NCBI GenBank assembly: GCA_029260675.1
Contig: JAJDCV010000183.1
Location: 1-5,522 of the forward strand
DNA: 5,522 bases
Direction: 5' to 3'
From: Phycisphaeraceae bacterium
Lineage (GTDB): Bacteria; Planctomycetota; Phycisphaerae; Phycisphaerales; Phycisphaeraceae
Within the stretch, counting starts at the first letter, position 1, and every line of letters begins with the position of its first letter. This document shows, piece after piece, positions 1-5,519 of the stretch. The translations under genes and the position numbers were made by a program. Below the pieces are notes generated by a model. It searched no databases and was not told where the DNA came from. It saw nothing but the letters and a program-made list of their open reading frames with translations.

Positions 1-727
1 CTTCGACCTCCGGCGTCTGAAATGTCGGCTCAAGATACACGCCGATCCGCTTGAGGTGTTCGGTGACGATTTTTTCTTTTTCGAGTTGGGCCGCCTGGTT
101 GCGTGGGTCGACGTAGTCGAAAAGTTTCTTGCCGGTCGGCCGGTCGTCTGGGTTGGGTCGTGTGTACAGCGGTTCGGGCAGTCGTATCGGCATACCGATC
201 GCCGAGACGCGCAGCCGCAGGTCATAGAACGCCCCGCTTTCGGAATCCATTAACTCGCCCGAATCGGCGATCGCCTTTCGGATGGCCTTGCCGGACCACG
301 CGGTGACCGGGCCGAACTCGAAATCGTCGCGGAGACTACCGAGTTGGAAGTCATTGGTCGCGCAGGGTTTTGGGCCGTCTGCCGAGTCCTGCGTGTAGTG
401 GCTGTACATCATCACCGCGCCGCTGCCGCAGACCGACTTGGCGAGCCTGAATAATGACGCCGCCGGCATCGTGACCTCGTCCTGAACACATACCATCGTC
501 CCGTTATCCAGCAACGGCAGCACGCCGCGCCACACCTCGCCCGACAACGGCTTGTCGGTGACGACCTGCTCGATCGGGAACGTTGCGCCGGGGGAACCGG
601 GGGCGGGTGTTTGCGACTGCGGGCCGATCAAAACGACACGCTTTATCGGCGTGCCGGACCAGCCGGACAACAACCGGTTCAGCCAGCCATCCGTCAGGCC
701 GGTGTGAGGGATTAAAACGGTAATCAC
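1..727 (-). CDS. Glycosyltransferase-like protein, N-terminal part (runs off left edge)
   Basis: The open frame begins at a GTG (725-727) and stays open for 242 codons to the window edge, so the C-terminus is missing. The GTG is chosen because a GGAG lies 8 nt upstream (736-739). The ATG just upstream (739-741) is in another frame and stops after five codons. The protein starts MITVLIPHTGL and has an Rossmann-like first strand (residues 2-7, again 30-35). It then shows SLRDDFEFGP (131-140), YDLRLRVS (168-175), FDYVDPRN (203-210) and EHLKRIG (223-229). From memory, this order of motifs marks the front half of a two-part family-2 glycosyltransferase found in Bacteroidetes and Planctomycetes, where a canonical GT2 domain follows. 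No clear DxD metal motif is visible in this half; the nearest acidic pair is in VQDEVTM (81-87), so this half may not be catalytic. It lies 46 bp after nagZ on the same strand and is probably co-transcribed. Substrate unknown. No signal peptide, so likely cytoplasmic. Confidence 0.75.
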   Translation of the reverse strand, partial: MITVLIPHTGLTDGWLNRLLSGWSGTPIKRVVLIGPQSQTPAPGSPGATFPIEQVVTDKPLSGEVWRGVLPLLDNGTMVCVQDEVTMPAASLFRLAKSVCGSGAVMMYSHYTQDSADGPKPCATNDFQLGSLRDDFEFGPVTAWSGKAIRKAIADSGELMDSESGAFYDLRLRVSAIGMPIRLPEPLYTRPNPDDRPTGKKLFDYVDPRNQAAQLEKEKIVTEHLKRIGVYLEPTFQTPEVE

Positions 728-735
728 TGAGACGT

Positions 736-739
736 CTCC
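736..739 (-). promoter_or_regulatory. Shine-Dalgarno GGAG for the GTG-started glycosyltransferase gene
   Basis: On the minus strand GGAG is followed by 8 nt and then GTG (725-727). This is the best ribosome site in the 46-bp gap after nagZ, and it decides the start, because no in-frame ATG lies upstream before nagZ. The site is embedded in a perfect 10-bp palindrome, GAGACGTCTC (729-738). Confidence 0.6.
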
Positions 740-773
740 ATAAGGATAAAAATTTGCGTCATTATCGGTGGGG

Positions 774-1901
774 TTAAATATCGAGCCATCGGCGGGAGTC
801 GGTCGGGTCGTAGGCCATGTTGCCCTCGTCGGCGCAGGCCTCGTGGCTGAATAAACGTTCGGCGATCCGGCGGTGTTCGTCACAGCCGATGATAGACAGA
901 TCCGGGTCCTGTTGCGGGGGCCTGGTGTATTGCTTATTGAACGCGTCCTGCCGGCGGTTGGCGGCCGCGATCATCTCAACAAGCGAATCGTCTTTCTCAG
1001 CCGCACGGATAAGTGTCTCGATCGCCGAGTGCATCACGTCGGGGTGGTGGCACGCCAGCAGGCAGTCTGCGCCAGCGGCTGCGCCGATCACGACCGCCTG
1101 GTTGACCCCGAAGTGATCGGTGATCGCTTTCATTTCGAGATCATCACTGATGACCAGCCCGTCGAAGCCCATCTCTTTGCGGAGCAGGCCGTCGATAATG
1201 CGCTTGCTCATGGTGGCGGGGTATCGGCTGTCCAGCGCCTCGTAGACGATGTGGGCGGTCATGACGCCCGCAACCCCGGCCCGGCAAGCGGCGCGGAACG
1301 GCGGCAGCTCAATGTCATTGAGCCTTGCCAGGTCGTGTGACACGCGCGGCAGATTCTTGTGGCTGTCCTCGTTGGTATCGCCGTGGCCCGGAAAGTGCTT
1401 GGCACAGGCGGCCATCCCTTCTGATTGCAGCCCCCGCATCAACGCCAGGCCCATCCGGGTGACCCGGTCGACTTCGCTTGCGAACGACCGGGCAGCGATC
1501 ACGGGATTGTCCGCGTGGGTGTCCACATCCAGCACGGGGGCGAGGTTCATATCGAACCCGACCGCCCGCAGTTCGCGTGCAAAGATCCGCCCGACCTGAT
1601 GCACCAGCTCTTCGTCGCCGATCTTCCCCAGCACACGCATCGGCGGGGTCTGGGTAAACGGGCTCTGTACGCGCATGACCCGACCACCCTCGTGGTCGAT
1701 CGACACGGGCAGGGGCCTGCCGGCGTGCTGCTTGATCTGCCGGGTCAGGGCGACCGCCTGCCCGGGTGATTCGATGTTGCGCGCAAAGAGGATCACCCCG
1801 CCCACCCCCCGGTCCAGCAGGCGCATCAGGTCGTCGCTGGGCGTGGTCCCCTGGAACCCGACCCAGAACATCTTGGCAACAACGGATTCAAGATCAGACA
1901 T
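774..1901 (-). CDS. nagZ: Beta-N-acetylhexosaminidase NagZ (glycoside hydrolase family 3)
   Basis: The 375-residue protein is a cytoplasmic GH3 enzyme that, by family knowledge, removes N-acetylglucosamine from GlcNAc-anhydroMurNAc muropeptides during cell-wall recycling. The motifs seen are SIDHEGGRV (67-75), KHFPGHGDTNEDSH (168-181), MTAHIVY (214-220) and ISDDLEM (251-257). By analogy with characterised NagZ enzymes, D253 is the nucleophile and the D179/H181 pair in the flexible loop is the acid/base dyad; both are intact. There is no signal peptide or membrane segment, which fits a cytosolic recycling enzyme. I chose the ATG at 1899-1901 (MSDLESVV). An in-frame TTG at 1920-1922 would add seven residues (MCESECL) without better support. 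Neither start has a strong Shine-Dalgarno. E. coli NagZ is about 341 residues; the extra length here is mostly a C-terminal tail after about residue 325 that is polar and rich in charged residues. The stop is TAA, 46 bp before the glycosyltransferase start. A broader GH3 glucosaminidase role is the main alternative. Confidence 0.93.
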   Translation of the reverse strand: MSDLESVVAKMFWVGFQGTTPSDDLMRLLDRGVGGVILFARNIESPGQAVALTRQIKQHAGRPLPVSIDHEGGRVMRVQSPFTQTPPMRVLGKIGDEELVHQVGRIFARELRAVGFDMNLAPVLDVDTHADNPVIAARSFASEVDRVTRMGLALMRGLQSEGMAACAKHFPGHGDTNEDSHKNLPRVSHDLARLNDIELPPFRAACRAGVAGVMTAHIVYEALDSRYPATMSKRIIDGLLRKEMGFDGLVISDDLEMKAITDHFGVNQAVVIGAAAGADCLLACHHPDVMHSAIETLIRAAEKDDSLVEMIAAANRRQDAFNKQYTRPPQQDPDLSIIGCDEHRRIAERLFSHEACADEGNMAYDPTDSRRWLDI

Positions 1902-1930
1902 CAGGCATTCACTTTCGCACAAAACTCACG

Positions 1931-2106
1931 GATGCTCACCGCAGAGATCGCGGAGGACTCGGAGAAGACAAAAGCTTGGACAGGATGACAGGATTTGCAA
2001 GATGTGAAACGACAAGGATATCAGCACTCATTCTTATCTTGTCAATCCTGACATCCTGTCTATTGTCTTTCTCTTCTCTGTACCTCTGTGTCTCTGTGAT
2101 TCATCC
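1931..2106. repeat. Composite intergenic imperfect inverted repeat with short-period units
   Basis: The tolC-like/nagZ gap is almost filled by a nested palindrome. The outer left arm has three 9-nt units with a CAGAG/CGGAG core (1940-1948, 1949-1957, 1958-1966). The outer right arm has the complementary core CTCTG three times at 8-nt spacing (2076-2080, 2084-2088, 2092-2096). The inner arms are 1979-2003 and 2036-2060. Each carries two copies of a CAGGAT (or ATCCTG) word, and they pair at 22 of 25 positions. The 32-nt loop (2004-2035) contains GATATC. The far ends also mirror each other: GGATG at 1930-1934 against CATCC at 2102-2106. I recall similar CACAGAG and CAGGAT-type intergenic blocks in planctomycete and other environmental genomes, but I know of no function for them. 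On the minus strand the inner hairpin is followed by TTTT (1970-1973 complement), so it could weakly terminate the tolC-like transcript. Confidence 0.75.
1979..2060. repeat. Inner stem-loop of the composite element (25-nt arms, 32-nt loop)
   Basis: The arms 1979-2003 and 2036-2060 are reverse complements with three mismatches. Inside each arm a word repeats: GACAGGAT then GACAGGATT on the left, AATCCTG then CATCCTG on the right. As RNA from either strand it would form a long, slightly bulged hairpin. It could act as a transcript-processing or termination structure between the tolC-like gene and nagZ. That role is inferred from position only. Confidence 0.65.
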
Positions 2107-2127
2107 CGACACATATCGCCGATGCGA

Positions 2128-3891
2128 TTATTCAGTATCCGGCTCGATGCGGAACTCGATATTGTTCCGCTCCAGCAGCGAACCCACCGACTGATACAGC
2201 GCGGCGATCGCGTTGTGGTAATCGGTCAGGGCCCGCGCCTCCTGCACCTCGGCGTTGGCCAACCGTTCCTGCGTGGAGAGCTTCTGGTTGATCAGGAACT
2301 GCGGGGTCAACGCGACGCCCGACGCCTCCTGCACCTCGATCGCACGGAGGTTGTCCGCCGCCGCACGACGCGCCGCACGGGTCGCGCCGATCAACTCGTA
2401 CGACGTCTGCACGTTCCGCAAAGCGACCTTCACCTCCAGCACCACGTCCTGCGCCTGACGTTGATACACCAACGCCGTCGCCCGCCGCTCGATCTGACGC
2501 TGGCGGTACAAACCCTCCGCCTGACGGTTACCGATCGGCATCTCGAACTGCGCGCCCAGGATGTAGTCAATAAAGTCGCCGTCGCCGAGGTTGTTGTACG
2601 CCGACTGCCCGTTGGGGATCGCCACCCCGTTCACACCCACGCTCGCCGCCAGGTTTAGTAACGGCAGCCGCGCGTTGTCCGCGACACGCTGGCGGACCGA
2701 CGCGTCCTTGATATCCAGCAACGCGATCTGCATCTCCGGGCGCTTCTGCAACGCCGTGGTCACCAGGTCCAGCAGATTGAACCGGATCGGCTCGTCCGTC
2801 GGCTGATCGACCGGCATGATCGGCGTCTCGTCCGCCAACGGCAGATCCGGCGAGTTGATCAGACGCTTGAGCTGGTCCGACGCCACACGCAACGACGACC
2901 TCGCACGGATCACGTCCGCCCGGTGCAGTTCCACAAAGCTGTTCGCCTCGGTGATCTCCACCGGGCTGGCATCGTACCCGCGCCGTTCGATCAGCCGGTC
3001 GCGGTCCTGCGTCGACCGCTCCAACAGCCTCACGCGGACCCGCAACTGATGATGAGAAAACGACACCTCCCAATAACCCGCCTCGACCTGCGCCACCACG
3101 TCCAGAAGACGCCGACGCAGCTGCTGCGCCTCCGCAAGACGATCGTTCTGCGCAAGCACGATGTTCGACCGATTAATGTCCGACCCGAAATTACGCAGCA
3201 ACGGCTGCTGGAGGTTCACCAGCACGTCCGCGTCGTAGAACTTATTCACCCCGAACACGCTGGGCACCGCCTCGTTGCGGTTCAGATCCGTCTGCAATGT
3301 GATCTGCCCGCCGGAGATCAAGGGCTTGCGGATCCCCGTGCTCAGCTCCACGTCCTCGCGCTTGGTGTTTCCCGAAAGCCCCGGGACAAACCCGCCGGGC
3401 TGGGGCGTGTCCAGCTTGGAGTAGTTGATGTTCGTGAAGAACGTCGCGTCGAAGACCGCACGGGCCTGAACGATCCGGGACTCGCTGATCGCCGGGGTCA
3501 TCCGTGCGATTTTCAGGTCCAGGTTGTTCCTGACCGCCAGCGCCACCGCCTCCTGCAACGACAGCCGGACCACCTGCGTGCTGTCCTGACCCAGCAGGTC
3601 CGTCCCCGTGTCCGGGTCCAGATCCTTGTAAGCCCTCAGCCCGCTCATCTCGTCCAGCTCGGTGCGGCGCTCGTCGCTTAGCTCAGACTCCACATCGCTG
3701 GGCTCCCGGCTTAGCTCAACCACCCGGGCCTCGGACACCGCCGCAAGATGCGCCCGGTGCGCCGCGATCATCGACTCACGCAGCGCCTGCTCCTCGCTGC
3801 GCTGCAAAGGCCCCTGGCACCCCGCCAGCCAGCACATTAACAACACACCCGCGGTGGCAAAACCCGTCTTGACCTGCTGTTTTAGAATCAT
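2128..3891 (-). CDS. TolC-family outer-membrane efflux lipoprotein
   Basis: This 587-residue protein looks like the outer-membrane channel of a tripartite efflux or type I secretion system. The start is the ATG at 3889-3891, because it places a lipoprotein signal at the N-terminus: a basic start (MILKQQVK), a hydrophobic stretch (residues 11-23) and a lipobox LAGC with the acylated cysteine at C25. The next residue is Q26, which favours outer-membrane sorting. The frame is open 56 codons further upstream, but that would bury the signal. Residues about 30-108 are a charged, helix-prone linker rich in E, R and A. The first outer-membrane-factor repeat starts at LSLQEAVALAVRNN (110-123) and runs to about 345, with a long helical section at 250-345. 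The second runs from about 372 (NLLDLVTTALQKRPEM) to 575, with helices at 460-575. No membrane-fusion protein or inner-membrane pump gene is in the window, so the substrate cannot be named. Length is somewhat above the usual 420-500, owing to the linker. Confidence 0.9.
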   Translation of the reverse strand: MILKQQVKTGFATAGVLLMCWLAGCQGPLQRSEEQALRESMIAAHRAHLAAVSEARVVELSREPSDVESELSDERRTELDEMSGLRAYKDLDPDTGTDLLGQDSTQVVRLSLQEAVALAVRNNLDLKIARMTPAISESRIVQARAVFDATFFTNINYSKLDTPQPGGFVPGLSGNTKREDVELSTGIRKPLISGGQITLQTDLNRNEAVPSVFGVNKFYDADVLVNLQQPLLRNFGSDINRSNIVLAQNDRLAEAQQLRRRLLDVVAQVEAGYWEVSFSHHQLRVRVRLLERSTQDRDRLIERRGYDASPVEITEANSFVELHRADVIRARSSLRVASDQLKRLINSPDLPLADETPIMPVDQPTDEPIRFNLLDLVTTALQKRPEMQIALLDIKDASVRQRVADNARLPLLNLAASVGVNGVAIPNGQSAYNNLGDGDFIDYILGAQFEMPIGNRQAEGLYRQRQIERRATALVYQRQAQDVVLEVKVALRNVQTSYELIGATRAARRAAADNLRAIEVQEASGVALTPQFLINQKLSTQERLANAEVQEARALTDYHNAIAALYQSVGSLLERNNIEFRIEPDTE

Positions 3892-3937
3892 GGAACCGGG
3901 ATCATACGCCCACGCACCCGGGGACGCCAGCCCAAGG

Positions 3938-3950
3938 CGTACACTGTACG
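3938..3950. promoter_or_regulatory. Perfect 13-bp palindrome CGTACACTGTACG, candidate operator
   Basis: The six-base arms CGTACA and TGTACG are exact inverted copies around a central C (3944). The site lies in the divergent promoter region, ending about 40 bp upstream of the candidate leuC -10 and about 47 bp from the TolC-like start. This size and symmetry suit a dimeric regulator. No particular family is indicated by the sequence, and the regulator is unknown. Confidence 0.4.
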
Positions 3951-3987
3951 ATCCGCCCCCCGGGCCATAGCCCACCCATCTTTGGCC

Positions 3988-3996
3988 TGCTACAAT
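3988..3996 (+). promoter_or_regulatory. Candidate extended -10 promoter for leuC
   Basis: TGCTACAAT matches the extended -10 pattern TGnTATAAT with one change. Nothing close to TTGACA lies 16-18 bp upstream, which is tolerated by extended -10 promoters. Transcription would start near 4003 and give a leader of about 100 nt before leuC. This assumes a sigma-70-type promoter, which is inference in this organism. Confidence 0.4.
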
Positions 3997-4059
3997 GCCA
4001 AGCTCGGCAGCGCCCGGCCTAATCCCCGGCCACACTCGGTAAACACAAGCCAAAGACAC

Positions 4060-4085
4060 GCTTAAAGACTAAAAACTCATTAAGC
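4060..4085 (+). promoter_or_regulatory. Inverted repeat in the leuC leader, just before the ribosome site
   Basis: GCTTAA (4060-4065) and TTAAGC (4080-4085) are exact inverted copies separated by a 14-nt A-rich loop. The repeat ends three bases before the AGGA at 4089-4092. It could be a weak mRNA hairpin or a protein operator controlling leuC. A leader peptide with a leucine run is not seen, so classical leucine attenuation is not supported. Confidence 0.35.
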
Positions 4086-4088
4086 CAC

Positions 4089-4092
4089 AGGA
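4089..4092 (+). promoter_or_regulatory. Shine-Dalgarno AGGA for leuC
   Basis: AGGA lies 9 nt ahead of the ATG at 4102. The further in-frame ATGs at 4114 and 4120 are 21 and 27 nt away and have no better site, so this motif favours the 4102 start. The ATG at 4092-4094 overlaps the motif and is out of frame. Confidence 0.55.
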
Positions 4093-4101
4093 TGCCCCGC
4101 C

Positions 4102-5517
4102 ATGCCACGACCCATGACCATGACCGAAAAAATCTTCGCCGCACACTGCGGCAAAGACGAAGTCACCCCCGGCGAAAACGTCTGGGTCGACGTCGATGTC
4201 CTCATGACCCACGACGTCTGCGGCCCCGGCACCATCGGCATCTTCAAGAAAGAGTTCGGCCAGGACGCCCAGGTCTGGGACAAGGACGCCCTGGTCATCA
4301 TCCCCGACCACTACATCTTCACCGCCGATGAGAAATGCCACCGCAACATCCAGACACTCCGCGACTTCGTCAAGGAGCAGGGCCTGAAGTACTACTACGA
4401 CCCCGACTTTTTAAATACCGACGAGGGCTCGGGCTTCCCCAACCCCTACCGCGACCCGACCAAGACCAACTACAAGGGCGTCTGCCACAAGGCCCTCCCC
4501 GAAGAAGGCCATTGCCGGCCCGGCGAGATCATGCTCGGCACCGACAGCCACACCTGCACCGCAGGCGCCTTCGGCCAGTTCGCCTCGGGTGTCGGCAACA
4601 CCGACGCCGCATTCACGCTCGGCACCGGCAAGACCTGGCTCAAAGTCCCGCCGACCATGAAGTTCACCTTCCACGGCACCATCCCCCCGTACCTCACCGC
4701 CAAGGACCTCATCCTCGCGGTCATCGGCGAGATCGGCGTCGCCGGCGCAACCTACAAAACCATGTACTTCACCGGCGAGGGCGTCACCAGCCTCAGCCTC
4801 GAAGACCGCATGACGCTGACCAACCTGGCCATCGAGGCCGGCGGAAAGAACGGCGTCTGCGACGTCGACGAGAAAACCCTCGCCTACGTCCGCGCACGCT
4901 CCACCAAGCCCGATTGGACCGTCTACAAGGATGATCCGGGGGCCGAGTATTGCTCCGAGCACGAATGGGACCTGGGCACGATGGAGCCCATGGTCGCCAA
5001 GCCCCACAGCCCGGACAACAAGGACACCGCCCGCAACTGCGCCGACGTCCAGCTCGACCGCGCCTACATCGGCTCCTGCACCGGCGGGAAAATCACCGAC
5101 ATGATCTTCGCCGCCGCGCTCTTCCAGGGTAAAAAGGTCAAGATCCCCACCTTCGTCGTCCCCGGCTCCACCGAGGTCCACGCCGACATGCTCAGGCTCA
5201 ACGTCAAGGGCGAGCCCAAAGCCGACGGCGAAGAGTCCATCTACGACATCTTCGTCAACGCCGGCTGCCAGATGTCCGCCTCCAGCTGCGCCGCCTGCCT
5301 GGGCGGCCCCAAAGACACCTTCGGCCGACTCAACGAGCCCATCAACTGCATCTCCACCACCAACCGAAACTTCCCCGGCCGCATGGGCCACAAAGAAGCC
5401 GGCGTCTATTTAGCGAGCCCCCTGACGGTCGCGGCATCCGCCCTGACCGGCCACAGCACCGATCCGCGGGAGGACGTGAGTGAGCCCATCGCGACGGGGT
5501 CGGCTGGGGTGGTCTGA
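4102..5517 (+). CDS. leuC: 3-isopropylmalate dehydratase large subunit (aconitase family)
   Basis: The 471-residue protein is the large, iron-sulfur subunit of isopropylmalate isomerase, which with LeuD converts 2-isopropylmalate to 3-isopropylmalate in leucine synthesis in the cytoplasm. Length fits (E. coli LeuC is 466). The start reads MPRPMTMTEKIF; family members often begin MTMTEKI, so 4114 is an alternative start. Motifs seen are LMTHDVCGPGT (34-44), IPDHYIFTADEK (67-78), GTDSHTCTAGAFGQFASG (146-163), KPHSPDN (300-306), GSCTGGK (324-330), SSCAACLGGP (394-403) and TTNRNFPGRMGHKEA (419-433). By family knowledge C326, C396 and C399 bind the 4Fe-4S cluster; all three are present. GSCTGG and CAACLGG resemble plant-type large subunits as I recall them, not the E. 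coli form (GSCTNS). A homoaconitase or related hydratase is possible, but no LeuD partner is visible to decide. Codons end strongly in C up to about 5410, then the last 17 switch to G-ending. No leuB, leuA or leuD is in the window. Confidence 0.93.
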   Translation: MPRPMTMTEKIFAAHCGKDEVTPGENVWVDVDVLMTHDVCGPGTIGIFKKEFGQDAQVWDKDALVIIPDHYIFTADEKCHRNIQTLRDFVKEQGLKYYYDPDFLNTDEGSGFPNPYRDPTKTNYKGVCHKALPEEGHCRPGEIMLGTDSHTCTAGAFGQFASGVGNTDAAFTLGTGKTWLKVPPTMKFTFHGTIPPYLTAKDLILAVIGEIGVAGATYKTMYFTGEGVTSLSLEDRMTLTNLAIEAGGKNGVCDVDEKTLAYVRARSTKPDWTVYKDDPGAEYCSEHEWDLGTMEPMVAKPHSPDNKDTARNCADVQLDRAYIGSCTGGKITDMIFAAALFQGKKVKIPTFVVPGSTEVHADMLRLNVKGEPKADGEESIYDIFVNAGCQMSASSCAACLGGPKDTFGRLNEPINCISTTNRNFPGRMGHKEAGVYLASPLTVAASALTGHSTDPREDVSEPIATGSAGVV

Positions 5518-5519
5518 GG
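5516..5519 (+). promoter_or_regulatory. Possible ribosome binding site for a downstream gene
   Basis: GAGG overlaps the leuC stop codon (TGA at 5515-5517) and is two bases from being followed by the window end. It could serve a closely following gene; leuD would be the natural partner, but this is a guess because the start lies outside the window. Confidence 0.25.

Larger units (their letters stand above)
3892..4101. promoter_or_regulatory. Divergent promoter region between the TolC-like gene and leuC
   Basis: The 210-bp gap separates two genes that point away from each other, so it must hold promoters for both. It contains a 13-bp palindrome (3938-3950), an extended -10 candidate for leuC (3988-3996), an A-rich leader (about 4040-4083) unlike the GC-rich surroundings, and an inverted repeat next to the leuC ribosome site. 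For the TolC-like gene I see only a TATGAT on the minus strand (3901-3906). It lacks a good -35 and would leave almost no leader, so that promoter is not located. Confidence 0.7.

Noticed and set aside
56..306. Two short plus-strand frames near the left edge
   Set aside because: Both lie antisense to the glycosyltransferase frame, which has recognisable motifs and a good ribosome site.
1902..1922. A TTG start adding seven residues to NagZ
   Set aside because: The ATG at 1901 is the more usual start, and the added residues (MCESECL) match nothing I know of in the family.
1931..2106. CRISPR array or insertion sequence as an explanation for the repeat
   Set aside because: The units are 8-9 nt with no spacers, and there is no transposase frame, so neither fits.
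1766..2194. A plus-strand frame whose middle encodes a hydrophobic stretch, resembling a small membrane protein
   Set aside because: The hydrophobic part is only the translation of the repeat element, and the frame overlaps the ends of two well-supported minus-strand genes.
2923..3681. A 252-codon open frame on the plus strand inside the TolC-like gene
   Set aside because: It is antisense to the real gene. The product is rich in R, H, L, Q and P with no recognisable motif, typical of a GC-rich shadow.
3995..4042. A 15-codon leader peptide upstream of leuC
   Set aside because: It has only one leucine, no ribosome site, and its ATG overlaps the candidate -10 box, so leucine attenuation is not supported.
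3892..4059. A 56-codon upstream extension of the TolC-like protein
   Set aside because: It would bury a convincing lipoprotein signal and lipobox, and it would fill most of the divergent promoter region.
4411..5391. A 326-codon open frame on the minus strand inside leuC
   Set aside because: It is fully antisense to a clear leuC, and its product is a low-complexity G/A/V/D-rich chain, as expected from the C-ending codons of the real gene.
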